This document shows positions 20,175 to 32,035 of a stretch of DNA of 64,000 nt, one piece after another (within the stretch, counting starts at the first letter, position 1; each line of letters starts with the position of its first letter). Position numbers and translations under genes: made by a program. The stretch spans positions 1 to 64,000 of the forward strand of contig JAVTVY010037189.1 of assembly GCA_036873755.1 (NCBI GenBank), read 5' to 3'. The notes below the pieces were generated by a model, which saw only the letters and a program-made list of their open reading frames with translations, did not search any database and was not told the origin of the DNA. The stretch comes from Hanleya hanleyi. Taxonomy: Eukaryota > Mollusca > Polyplacophora > Lepidopleurida > Hanleyidae.

Positions 20175-21473
20175 GACTAATTAATCAGAGAGAAGCGGTA
20201 CAGTGGGAATCAAGAAAGAATACGCAAGCACAGCGAGATGTAATAAAGGGAGAAAACTCGCGAGGCCGGTGAATACAAGTGAAGGTGATCACCACGGGGT
20301 AAATAACCAAGTATATATGAAAAGAAATGTTTAAGTTTTATACACGTTTACGGTCCTCGCTAAGAGTGAATATAGCGGCATTAACACGATCCGATTTAGA
20401 ACGGCGCATGCGCGGACGACAAAACAATATAGGTTCTAAGTAGAACCGCTCACCAAGACAAACCGATACAAAGGGGAATACCCACTTACCACAACCACGT
20501 GGGTTGTTAGGGGAACCACTTATGACCGGAACTTATGCGAGGGGGGACAACCACTTACCACACTCACCTATCACCATGTACGACATCACCTGAAATATCA
20601 AACTTACCCAACCCACCCAATGATGTAAATGAATGCAACAATGATGTGAATGAATGCAACGATGGATTAGGTAAAGTTGTAGTCACGTCAGTCAGTCTAC
20701 TCATACACACACTATCAATCAAATTCACAAGTATGCATTCTGGGAACAGAAGAAAATTCCGGGCCTCTACTGCCAATTTTGTTTTACAAAGTACACATGC
20801 AATATACCAGATATAACCAGAACAAAAAAAACACAGTTACAAACAAAAAACTGAATACCGGTATGTTTAAATATTTACCCGCGGTTATCTTCATCAATAA
20901 CTATCATAAATGTAATACATGCATTGTCTGAAAAAAATAAAAATAAATTGTATGCACGTAACGATCAAAGCACAAGAAATAAAATGCACGTAATGACCGA
21001 GAAGTATCTTTTTTTTTCAAAAAAAATGTTGGATTCAGTTCAATTTTTTTTTCTCCAACTGATAGACACTTCAAATATGAGAATGAGGCCATATACTGGA
21101 TTATCATTGGCCTGTCCTAACATTAAGTTAAATATAAAAAAATAGCTGTAATATAGTAAGAGATTGTCTGATGTACTGTTCAAGCTGCAAATGTAATCAC
21201 GAAATTCACACATCCACGCAACAAAACACAGTAAATGTAAATTCGCTGAAGTCTTCGCTTATTTTTTTTTCAATGTCAAGTATACCGGTATCAGAAGCTG
21301 TGACGTCCAAACTCTTGCAGGTTGTAACTAAAGATGCAGAAATGAAGATGTGATCTGGATATTCCCGCAGAGGAGTACAAGGCTTTAGGTCCAAGGTTAT
21401 AAACACTCTTCAGTACGACGCTTGCTGTCCGGGAACCGTATATTAATCCATAACCTCGCTGGAGGCTCCAAAA
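20175..21473 (-). other. gypsy 5' leader
   Basis: About 1.3 kb between the 5' LTR and gag, unusually long, with no coding motif. A short direct repeat 'gatgtaaatgaatgcaac' / 'gatgtgaatgaatgcaac' lies near 20620-20665. Confidence 0.6.
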
Positions 21474-21904
21474 TGTAGAAGGTCGTTGGCCGTAAATGAA
21501 GAACCAAAACCGTGGTTTATGTCGTCGGTATGGATATTTATTCGGTTAACCCAGACTTAAGACCCTACAAACATACAAATATCACAAACGTAAGCATCAC
21601 AGTCAAACAAGAATACAAATATATTTTCTGACGTTTTACCTATAGTTAAAATCCAACTCCATACCAAATACATCAATTCAATATATATTCTGGGTGTAAG
21701 ACGACTCGAAACCCTCATAACTAATAATCTATAACCACATCACAAATTACATATGTTTTACGTTACATTATGGATACTGTACGCGTGCTGTGTTACAATC
21801 GAAATATAATCAGTTATAGATATGCTCAAGCCCGTACTAGAAAATAAATAACTAGAATGTATGTACGTCGCTTGAACTACATGTAACTATACCAAACCGT
21901 TTAA

Positions 21905-22485
21905 CCCTACCTGGCCTGGGGGGGGGCCATTATGGCCCCCCCTACCAAACTTTCTGCACTATCTCCGGAACGGCAAAAAATGGAGAGCTGAAACTTCGTG
22001 ACTTTATCATTTGTCTTATTGGGGTCATTTTGAGCCTATTTTCGTAACCCCCCGAGCAAAGGATTATGGGTAAATTCAAGATGGCGGCCACGTGGTGTAC
22101 CAGAAAAGTGATTTTTTTGTCATATTTCTTCAAAATTTTTGTTTTTCCGCAATGAAAAGTGGGCAAAAACTATTTTATTTCATATCACATTAATATTTGC
22201 TAATTTTTTAATCAGTTTTTGTGGAGAAATTGCAAAAATAAAAAATTCGGAAAATCTGACCAAAAAATCGACCAAAAAATGCAGTTTTTCAAAATGGCGT
22301 CACTGTGACGTCATCAAAGCGGCCATCTTGGATTTTTTTACATTTTGTGGTAGAGCTTGACCCAAGGGTATAGTGTAATAAGTTTCAGCCCCCTAGCTCA
22401 AGGGGTAAGAAAAATAATTAGGGGGGGCCATTTCGGCCCCCCCCCCAGGCCTGGACAGGTCCCAAAAAGCCCAGGCCAGATAGGG
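21905..22485 (+). mobile_element. TTAA-flanked MITE (piggyBac-like ends)
   Basis: Starts CCCTACCTGGCCTGGG, ends in the near-complement CCCAGGCCAGATAGGG, and is bordered by TTAA at 21901-21904 and 22486-22489. The other LTR has a single TTAA at this spot (13791). The body has long G/C runs, 'gaacggcaaaaaatggagag' and an 'aagcggccatcttggat' block. No coding capacity. TTAA duplication and CCCT-type ends fit the piggyBac superfamily. Confidence 0.85.
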
Positions 22486-22491
22486 TTAACG

Positions 22492-23498
22492 TAGTCCAGT
22501 ATAACGTGACACCAGGCTTTCTCTTTTAATATGCTGTTGTTTACTGACAAGCCATGGTAGTCCCGTAGGCTTTCATAGTAAAGACAAATCAAAATACCAC
22601 CGTCAACACATGAGCGGGAAAAACGGCCCAAAATGAAAAAATAAAGAATTTCCCTGCCCACTCACCTTGATATTTCAAAAGACCAGTACCTACTGCATTC
22701 ATATCACGTATTTCCCAACTCTGACAGGTCTGATAAAACGCGAGTGCACCCTGGCAATCTAGAGGTAGTTTTCCTGCGACTGAATTTTTCTCGCAAATAT
22801 GGCTACAATGGAAAAGCCTTGACCTTGGTCCTTATTTGGGGATACCACGTGTTTACACAAGTCGTCACATAGTGCGGGGATACCCTAGAGGACAAAGGGG
22901 TCTTCCGTTATAACAGATTAAGTTCCTTGTGAGGAGGGATGAACTAAAAATTACTGCTGCAAATATTAGTATTGATGAATTTGTAAAGAATATGGAAAGG
23001 AAGAAATGACTAAATTTGTCCTGATCGGGTTGACTTTATTTCAGTTTAGTCGAAGCAGGGTCCGTTTTATTGTTATACATAACGGAAGACCCCTTTGTCC
23101 TCAAGGGTATCCCCGCACTATGTGACGACTTGTGTAAACACGTGGTATCCCCAAATAAGGACCAAGGTCAAGGCTTTTCCATTGTAGCCATATTTGCGAG
23201 AAAAATTCAGTCGCAGGAAAACTACCTCTAGATTGCTAGGGTGCACTCGCGTTTTATCAGACCTGTCAGAGTTGGGAAATACGTGATATGAATGCAGTAG
23301 GTACTGGTCTTTTGAAATATCAAGGTGAGTGGGCAGGGAAATTCTTTATTTTTTCATTTTGGGCCGTTTTCCCCGCTCATGTGTTGACGGTGGTATTTTG
23401 ATTTGTCTTTACTATGAAAGCCTACGGGACTACCATGGCTTGTCAGTAAACAACAGCATATTAAAAGAGAAAGCCTGGTGTCACGTTATACTGGACTA
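22492..23498. mobile_element. Foldback DNA element with ~420-bp terminal inverted repeats and 9-bp TSD
   Basis: Left arm 22492-22912 and right arm 23079-23498 are reverse complements; the outer ends are TAGTCCAGTATAACGTGACA and its complement. GGGTTAACG flanks it on both sides (22483-22491 and 23499-23507). The 9-bp duplication and very long TIRs suit a Mutator-like non-autonomous element. The central ~165 bp has no gene. Confidence 0.85.
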
Positions 23499-24317
23499 GG
23501 GTTAACGCTGAGTTACGTAACAAGAAACCGATCTGGTAAATACCGCGCAAACTTACCCCGTCAATGGGACAGAGGCAAGTCCGACCAGCATCGTATACGG
23601 TAGCAAACCATTACGTAACGCCCAGTAGCACCCACATGTAACGCCCAATATCACCTGGTAAACAAACATAGCTCCCGTTTATGGACGAAATATATCGTTT
23701 CGGCCACAATAACTTACAATAAATGTATATACTCAATACGGGAAATGCGAGCATCATAATTTATACTAGAAGAGAATCGTGTGGCTTATATGTTATAGAA
23801 ATATATTACCAGAGGCAAATATGTTCGAAATATATATCACCCGCCCGAGGGACGTATGTACTCATTTCAGTGAAATGAATGCTACTTATATTATTCCAAA
23901 TTACTACGTTCAATATATGCTACTGAATATAAATATATATATAGAAATATTACTGACCTGATAATCCAATGGAGAATATCCAAACAAATCCAAACGAAAC
24001 AAAACTGGCAGCAGAGCTCAAACAAAGTACTGAACTCAAACAGTAACAAAGAAAAAGTGAACCGGCCAGTTCGTTCAGAAAAAATCATGCAGTCACCAAA
24101 ATTTCCCATAAGGCATTTCACCAATAGAAACACTCGGCACATTCATCACCCAATCATAGTCAAGTGCATTACCGAGTACAAATGTCAAGTCATGAATATG
24201 TAATATGAAACCCTTGCCCAAGTTAAAATACAACACAAGGAATGCAATGAACATTAAATACAATAAATACAATGAACAATACAATAAATACAATGAACAA
24301 TACCTCTTTGACATGAA

Positions 24318-24799
24318 CACCCTACTGTATTACTATACTGCTTAGTCGTAAGCACGAGGGACATTACTATGTTACCCAGAGATAAGCCGTGCCCATTTTC
24401 CAAATTTAGTGTGAAATTATTTCATCATAGGTCAAAGGTGGGGTCATACATTATATTTCAGAACTCTGCAAGCCAATAGCTAATGATTTCAGGAGACCCA
24501 TGTGTCTATTCAGATGTTTTAACCAATCCCACAGCTGTGCATTGGGGAATCGTTGTTTGCAAATTCTCCAGATAAATGCTACACTGTAGCGTTGGCAATA
24601 CTTCAACACCAAAAGCACCAAAGGTAGCCGAGATGTTACAGTTGGTATATATTCAAATATAAAAACAGCACATCATCAAAAAGGATACCAAGCATCATGT
24701 ATCCGAGTCTGAGAAACCTAGAGTGGGTATCTTCGACATCTCCAAAGATTCTGTATATACATGTATATGCAGCTGTTAAGTGGCGATTTCTCGCGATGT
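24318..24799. other. No gene recognised
   Basis: Unique-looking spacer between the LTR element and the next MITE; nothing coding seen. Confidence 0.5.
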
Positions 24800-24803
24800 T
24801 TAA

Positions 24804-25370
24804 CCATATCTGGCCTGCGCTTAAGCCCCGGGGCCCGGGGGGGGGGGAGCATTTCGACAGCCCCTAAATATGTTTCTTACCCTTTGAGCTACGGGACTGA
24901 AACTTACCACAATATACTGTTTAGTCAAGTTCTATCAGAAAATGTAAAAAAAATAAGATGGCTCCTGTTATGACGTCACGGTGGTGTCATTCTAAAAAAA
25001 GCGATTTATTGATAGCTTTTTTCGTTCAGATTTTTTTATATTTTGGGGGTATTTTCCTCGCAAAAACTGCATGTTTAATTAATAAATAATAATCTAATGT
25101 GAAATAAAAAGTTTTTGCCCACTTTTCCCCTGCAGAAAAGCAAACACTGTAAGAAAAATGAGGTAAACACTTTTCTGGTACCGCACATGGCCGCCATTTT
25201 AAATTCACCCCTGAACCTCTGATCGGGAAGTCATGCAAGTAGGCTCAAAATGACCCCAATATGATAAGCTATAAAGTCACGGAATGTCAACCCTCAAGGT
25301 TCAGTCGTCCCGGATATAGAATAGAACGTTTGGTAGGTGGGGGCATAATGGCACCCAAGGCCTGGTGGGG
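24804..25370 (+). mobile_element. TTAA-flanked MITE, diverged copy
   Basis: TTAA at 24800-24803 and 25371-25374. Ends are CCATATCTGGCCT and AGGCCTGGTGGGG, with a G-run after the left end. The body has 'gttatgacgtcacggtggtg', 'atggccgccattttaaattc' and 'caagtaggctcaaaatgacc', matching the family. Confidence 0.75.
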
Positions 25371-25374
25371 TTAA

Positions 25375-26414
25375 ATGCCTGGTCCTCTCTCGGCATGACT
25401 GAGAAGTATTTTTTCCTAATGCGTAACTCCTTCGGAAGATATATTTTGGGGCTTGATGTTCAAGCGAATACATTCAAGACCGCACATTCGTTCTTTTTTT
25501 GAGAAGTTACCATCGATTCATAGATGATTTATTATTATTAGACTAATGGAATTGGTATTGGAGAGAAAAATTGCGGGATCCATTGTTTTGTGTGGTTGGT
25601 TTACTTGCATAATTTCTTCTGACGGTTAAGTCAGATACTCTTGATGATCAAATAAGTTTGAGGCTCTGGTCATTTGTATCTAGGCTTATTCTTGCCGATT
25701 TGTTTTTCATCTACGTCAGTAAATTATTGCCATATATGGTCTCTCAGGCATTTTTCGGAGTGCATCATGTTCGGACGAGACTGACTGACATATCTTGCCA
25801 GGCGTATTTATCAAATCAAGTTTGACTCGTGGAATCGATAGATTCCTGAAAACTGCAATGCCTTTGTGTCTGCCTCTCTTACGGCAACGGATCTGAAACT
25901 CAATTTGATAAGCAGGTATTCAGCTATTAAAACAGTTCCAATTCTAACGGGGAAAAGATCAGGAGTGTACCATGGTATATTTGGACAAGTGTAAGATGCT
26001 GTACCATGGGCTTGTTATGGTTATACGATGGCATTTACTGTGTACCATCCTGATACAAGTACCAAGGTAATTTGGGACAATTTGTGCATGTCCCCATTGG
26101 TTTAACTGTGGTATAGTTTTACTATCGTATATAATGGCAGTGCCAGTCTCATACTACGGCATTTTAGAAAAAAACTCATGGTACCTCTACGTAAACTACT
26201 GAATGACCATAAAAATGAATGGTTTGATAACAAAACTGTTTTATAGTTGCCTAGATATAGATATGGAACACAGAACTGGCAGTCTTCTGGGCCCTAAAAT
26301 TTTCCACAAAAGACTGGGCAATCGATGAGCCATATTTTTACAAAAAGGGGAATTATGATAATGGGACGGCCGCCATCTTGGAAATTGTCAGTAAGCGCTG
26401 CGAGTGCACACATT
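25375..26414. other. No gene recognised
   Basis: AT-rich spacer without coding signal. The block 25960-26140 repeats 'gtaccat'-type phrases but shows no clear unit. Confidence 0.5.
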
Positions 26415-26440
26415 GAGAGGGAGAGAGAGAGAGAGAGAGA
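26415..26440. repeat. (GA)n microsatellite
   Basis: About twelve GA units. Confidence 0.9.
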
Positions 26441-26460
26441 ATTAAGGTTTAATGTGGCGT

Positions 26461-26823
26461 TCAATTATATTTCAGGTATAAAGCGACGATCAAACAAAAT
26501 TCTAAATACTCAAGCCAATAACTTAGTAATCCAACGCATGAAACATACACACAGTAAAACTTATGCAACAAACCGATTTCTCTCAAATAACCCAAGATGC
26601 AATCCTCCCTCACCCGACTAAAAAGATCTTCCAAAGTAGTCGCTCGATAAAAAGCATCTCTTACAATCTTGAAATCTATGCATTCGATGAGAATATGTTT
26701 CATCTTGAGATCTTCATGGCATGAAATACACCTTTGGACTGGCTCTTGAAGCACATCATCATCGATTTCATGAACCTCAACCCCTAGTAGTCTAATGAAT
26801 GATGGTAAATGTATGGGAATCAA
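26461..26823 (-). pseudogene. LINE ORF2 C-terminal fragment
   Basis: Frame with CISCHEDLKMKHILIECIDF and VRDAFYRATTLEDLFSR: a Cys/His-containing segment and a conserved stretch at the far C-terminus of a non-LTR retrotransposon ORF2. The same stretch is recognisable on the plus strand at 41395-41490 and 45785-45880, downstream of an RNase H domain, so all three belong to one LINE family. No RT or endonuclease is attached here. Confidence 0.6.
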
Positions 26824-27645
26824 CGTGCTCTTACATTGCAGACTGTGTGGATTCTTTTAGGTAAAGCTATGGGTTTCGCAAGAAGGAAGGTCGCCCGATT
26901 TTGACAGCATGGTAATTCTTTTTCCCCTTTTACTAACTGATATCTATAATACCACCCTGTTGGACGTAACCATTCCTCCAAACGGGCATATAACATTTGC
27001 TGGCTGACCGGGCATACATTGTACGCGCCACCACTACAGAGTTAATCTTAAAGAAAATATTTGGCAAGCCAAAATTCGCATTTTTTGGGGGCGCGAAAAT
27101 GATGATCCTGTTATGACGACAAAATTTTACAAAAAAAACGAGCTAGTAGGTTGACCCCCTGTTTTTTCCGCCTTTTTGAAATGCCCGTTGGACAGGAAAC
27201 ACGTTCGCGTGCATAAAAGGAACATCATTTAATACGTTTTCTCTGGGTGGTGGGTCGAATTTGACACATTTTCATACATTTTATGGAGTTATTTAGAAAA
27301 GTTGAACTATAGATTTAAGGATGATTGCGCGTCTTTCCTTCTCAATTCCTATAGCTCACTTGCCTCCCGTAATAATGGCACGAGTATGCCCATTCTGAAA
27401 ATATATACATTTACAGGGCTTTTGTTGAAGACTTTATGACCGAAGCTATTTATGACCGAAGAGCCGAAACCATGCCTGGTTTGAGCCGCACATAATTTAG
27501 GTGTGGACTGCACCGTATGCCGTGACCTCTTGACATTCATTGACCCCAATTTAGACGAATCACAAAACGTTCGATTTTATAGGAAAGATCCAGCCTAACA
27601 CGATTCAAAACCACTAAGAATTGTAAAAAAGATTTATAGTACTGC
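26824..27645. other. No gene recognised
   Basis: Short frames only; nothing identifiable. Confidence 0.5.
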
Positions 27646-29130
27646 AATATGGTGCATGAAATTGGGTTAATTCTGCAATTTGAGGTAAAAGCATGCAACT
27701 TGGCAATTTATGGTACTCGTTCGGTTGATTAAAATCTGCTACAGGCCCACTTGAAATTATTCCAATATGGCCCCCAAATTCAAGATTGCTGCCATTGTAA
27801 TGTAGAAATCAGAAGGTCATTTGCGACCCCTAAATTTTGTTTCTTAATCCAACGGCTAGGGAGTTGATTCTCTCTATGACATATCTTGGACTTCAGCGTT
27901 ATAGGAAAATATAATACGTTCCAAGATGGCTGCCTTAATGACGTCACAGTGACATCATATACAATGCTCCATTGGGATCGATTTTTCAGACAAAGTTTAG
28001 AAATTTTCTATTTATGCCATTTTCTCCAGAAAAACTACATAATAAATTAGGAAATAATTATTTGATGTGAATTAAAATAATTGTGAGGACTTTCATGCGC
28101 AAAAAGGCAAATATTTTAAGAAAAACGTCGAAAACAACTTTGTGGTCATACCCTTATGACCTCCATTTTTTACTTACTCATGATCTTCTGCTTGGTCAAG
28201 TGATATGGTCAAGTTCATCTATCCGTTGTTGCCATATCTGCAGAACCGTGTTGGGTCCAAGAGTACATTTTGTAAAACATTCATCTAAGTATACTTCAGA
28301 CGCATATCGAAAATGAGTCGCTTCAGCCCAAATTTCATGGAGTTATGCCCTTTTTCGGATGTAATAATATCTGATTTTGTAATTTCAATAGGCATATGTT
28401 CTATAACTAGATGAATCAGTTTCCAAAATATTGTCACTCTGTATACCTAACCCGGTTCTGCAGATATTGGGCTAATAAAATGACGGACGTGCATGACGAC
28501 GGCAATACACCTAGGCCATAATTGCCTGAGAGGTACAAAATCCACAACTGAAACTTCACAGCCTATGATATTGGGGTCATTTTGAGCCTATTTACATACC
28601 CCTCCAAACAGAATATTATGAGTAGATTCAAAATGGAGGTCATAAGGGTATGACTAAAAAGTTGTGTTTTCGACGTTTTCCTTAAAATATTTGCCTTTTT
28701 TGCGCATGAAGGTCCTCACAATTATTTTAATTCATATCAAATTATTATTTCCTTATTTATTATGTAGCTTTTTTTCTGTAGAAAATAGCATAAAGAGAAA
28801 ATCCAAAAATTTGTATATGATGTCAGTGTGACGTCATTAAGGCAGCCATCTTGGAACTTATTACATGTTCATATAACGCTTAAGTCCAAGATATGTCACA
28901 AAAAGTTTCAACCCCCTATCCTTTGGTGTAAGAAAAAACATTTGGGGTCCCAAATGACCTCCTGATATCTACATTACAATGTCGGGCACCTTGAAATTGG
29001 CGACTATGTTGGAATAATTTCAAGTGGGCCTATAGCAACTTTCAATCAGCCGATCGAGTACTATAAATGTGTCAAGTTTCATGCTTTTACATTAAATGTG
29101 CAGAATCTTTTCACCATATTACAGTACTAT
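27646..29130. repeat. 1.5-kb inverted repeat (foldback element)
   Basis: Arms at about 27650-28210 and 28560-29130 are reverse complements. For example, 'aggcccacttgaaattattc' near 27743 pairs with its complement near 29012. The arms contain an 'aagatggctgccttaatgac' block resembling the TTAA MITEs, but without their G-rich ends. The ~350-bp middle has no gene. The arms have many mismatches, so this is an old insertion. Confidence 0.7.
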
Positions 29131-29918
29131 TATGAGAAAATAAGATGTGTCCATCTGAACGACACACACCCTAAATTTAGAGTTGTTCAAATATTATGAA
29201 ATTATCGTGACACTTAAACAAGGCCTTTGCCACAATATATCAGGGCGAGATGGTCCGAGTTAGGCTTAGAAACTGTCTTGAGTCACCATTCTTCAATATA
29301 ATAGAGGTTCAAAAGTATACAATAGTGGTCTGGAAATCTCTACGGCTCTTCATTTACGAGATATATCGATTAGTCATATACTTTTTCATCTCTACTGACA
29401 TAATTTTTGAACGAATGAAAATCCAAATCGGTCATGTAACAAGACGAATACTTTAGTTTTCAAAGTATACCAAATATATGCAGTTCACTTTATAAGAAGA
29501 TAAGATCATTAGAACACGGCTACTTCCCAAAATAAGGCGTTTTCCCACATGTGGTCAGTGCGCATTTTTTGCTCAATATCTCCATAGTTGCCGACCTTGC
29601 AACATGTCCATCCTATATGGAAAAGTGTATCTACATGAAAATTGATCACACCTTAAGCAAAGATATGACTCATCAGTGGTTTGTTTAATACATAACATCA
29701 GTCTTGAAAAGACCACACATTTGATTTGGAACAATTCCGAACAACTGGATATTCGAAATATTTAACCTATTTGTATATTAAGTTAAATACTCTATTGTTT
29801 TGTGTAGGTATGAATCATATACACAATCTGGTGTATTCCAGTTCCCTCACTCCAACATCGATTTCTAAATAATTACCTCCATACTCTATTGAGTTTGCAT
29901 TTCTTATAAATCCCTCGT
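29131..29918. other. No gene recognised
   Basis: AT-rich, no coding motif. Confidence 0.5.
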
Positions 29919-30340
29919 GGCGCTACGTTTCGTAACTTGTGTCTAATTCCGCTTAACCCGGGGCTAGGGGCCGTATGAACCCATGTACTTCAAGATCCTC
30001 ATGGTACTCATATGAACAGTCACAATCAAAGCGTGACTGAGATACATCATTCTTTAGATGACGACTTTACAACGAATATTATGAATTAAGAATACTGATC
30101 AGCGATACGGATTTGATATTTTTGGAACATCATGATGTCTTGCCGGCATCATTGAAAACTGTTGACCGCTTCTCTCTTGCAGGAAACAAGCCTATGTTTA
30201 TGTATACTATGATTGTCTTTTGAATTTGGTGCTAATACTGTTATATGGAATATGGAATAGGTCTTTGGATTATGGACGCGGATATTCTCTAATGGACGAC
30301 GGCTGGATTATGAATGACGGACTAGACGCTTGTAATTTTG
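29919..30340 (+). repeat. Dispersed ~420-bp repeat, copy 1
   Basis: Reverse complement of 59690-60110 over its whole length, including 'ttgccggcatcattgaaaac' and 'ctaatggacgacggctgg'. A 50-bp piece of it recurs at 37138-37190. Its first part ('taattccgcttaacccgggg' ... 'caaagcgtgactgagataca') resembles the tandem units at 51942-53090. Confidence 0.8.
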
Positions 30341-31640
30341 AATTGCAGGAAGAATCAGTATTTGGTGACAGTGACATGGAGATTGAGGACAAATTTCAAG
30401 TGAACAAACTGAATATGTTGAAGATTATAGATCAGTCGTTCCAAACCGTGGCAATGAAACTGAATAATTGAATTGTGGCAGTGCCTCAGTCAATGGAATC
30501 AGTAATGCTAAATCCTGCTCCGTTAGCCACTGGTGTGCATCTGTGCTCTAACGAAACTGTCAGTCAACTGTTAAGTTTTGGCAACTTAATTTAAGATTCA
30601 CGTACCCACCCACCCATGTTTTAGTTGAAGGTATATTACGGCAAGCAAACATGTTAATTATAGTCTTCTACCAGTATATTCTATCACATCACATCCAGGT
30701 TTGCTTCAAACACAATTTACAAAATACATGAACCAACCTTATGTTAGAAAATCCATGCGCGAGTAAATAATTTCGAGTCGAAAATAACGACAGCAAAATG
30801 ATATGACATGCATGGTATTTTTTTTTAATGACAGCCTCTCCCATTTTTCTCTTCCAACAAACTGTTTCACGTTCCATGATCGACTTGTATACATGAATAC
30901 ATCAGTAGTGATAATGATGATAACAGCAATGATAAATTGTGTTTGTGACATATCGCAACATTTTTACCTATTTAGAATGTCGGGAAGAACAGATTATCTG
31001 ACACTCTTGTTGAAACCTTGAGAACCGAAAGAGACAGATCTTCCAAGAAGCGAGCTTTCAAGAGAGGAAGCCGAGGAAACAAAGTGTGTTGATTACTGTT
31101 TATCTCCAGTCTGGTCTGACCAACACATTTATAGAGAAGGATGGGGAAACAGATCGTAATTGATGTGCCTGAGGAAATTAAAGGTAGCTCAGTGGATGGA
31201 CAAATTATCATTGGACGGTTCCCACATAAAAGAAACTGTGTAAGGCAAAGGGAATGTTGCCGCTCTTACCACTCTTAGCTTTTAGCAAAAAGTGTGCTTC
31301 TGTTAGTCCTTAAGGCATCTCATACTGCTTCCCACACAAAACTACAAATAATGGCACTAGAAGTTCAGATATTTAGTTCAGCTACACCATGTAGCTTGTG
31401 TTAACCTAGATAGAATTTTGTGACAGGATGTGTATTTTACCCCTCAACAATTTTTTGCCTTGGGGTATAGTTGGCATCATGTGTCCGTCAGTTACCGAAA
31501 TAGCTACAGAGCTGGGTTTGGTACAGCTGCCAAATTTTAGAAACCAATTTATCTAGTTGTAAATCAAAAGACTGTGGGCGTATATTTTACACGGATGTCT
31601 CTTTCTGGAAATGATAGGGCTGTGAGGTCTTGTCGTTGCC
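30341..31640. other. No gene recognised
   Basis: Only short frames; no motif or array identified. Confidence 0.5.
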
Positions 31641-32035
31641 ATGTACGTACGTCCGTCTGGACGTCCGTCCGTCCGTCCGTCAACATTTTCCTGTCCGCTG
31701 AATATCTGTAGATCTATGAAGTCGAGGCTGACCAAACTTTGGTGAGAGCTTCCTGAATGTTGACTGATGAAATGATTAAATTTTCAGATGGCTTTGATGA
31801 TTTCATGATTTTTAATTTTTTTTATTATTTTTATTTATTGATGGTTCAGATTTTGCACTGTTATCTATGCCCATCAACATGTCCTTGTCCGCTGAATATC
31901 TGCAGATCTATCAAGTCGGGCCTGACCAAACTTTGGTGAGAGCTTCCTGAATGTTGACTGATGAAATGATTATTTGTTTTTATTATTTATTGATGGCTTA
32001 GCTTTTGCACTGTTATCTATGCCCATCGGGAACCC
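31640..32035 (+). repeat. (CGTC)n tract and ~196-bp direct repeat
   Basis: A CCGTCCGT tract near 31655-31680 is followed by two copies of a unit beginning 'gtccgctgaatatctg' at about 31692 and 31888, each with 'accaaactttggtgagagct' and ending near 'ctgttatctatgcccatc'. The tract resembles the GACGGACAGACGG tract at 40165-40210 in opposite orientation. Confidence 0.8.

Larger units (their letters stand above)
13370..24313 (-). mobile_element. Ty3/gypsy LTR retrotransposon (decayed, with nested insertions)
   Basis: LTRs lie at 13370-14597 and 21474-24313 (the second carries two insertions). Each begins TG and ends CA on the plus strand. A 4-bp duplication TGAA flanks the element (13366-13369 and 24314-24317). 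Read on the minus strand the order is leader, gag, protease, RT, RNase H, integrase, which is typical of Metaviridae. A purine-rich tract GTGGGGAAGTG adjoins the 3' LTR (14598-14608). A TGGAGCCTCC sequence near the 5' LTR edge is the likely primer site; I cannot name its tRNA. Several frameshifts and stops make it non-autonomous now. Confidence 0.93.
21474..24313 (-). repeat. 5' LTR interrupted by two elements
   Basis: LTR sequence at 21474-21904 and again from about 23500 to 24313. The gap holds a TTAA MITE and then a foldback element inserted at the MITE's right edge. Comparison with 13370-14597 gives the pre-insertion sequence directly. Confidence 0.92.
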
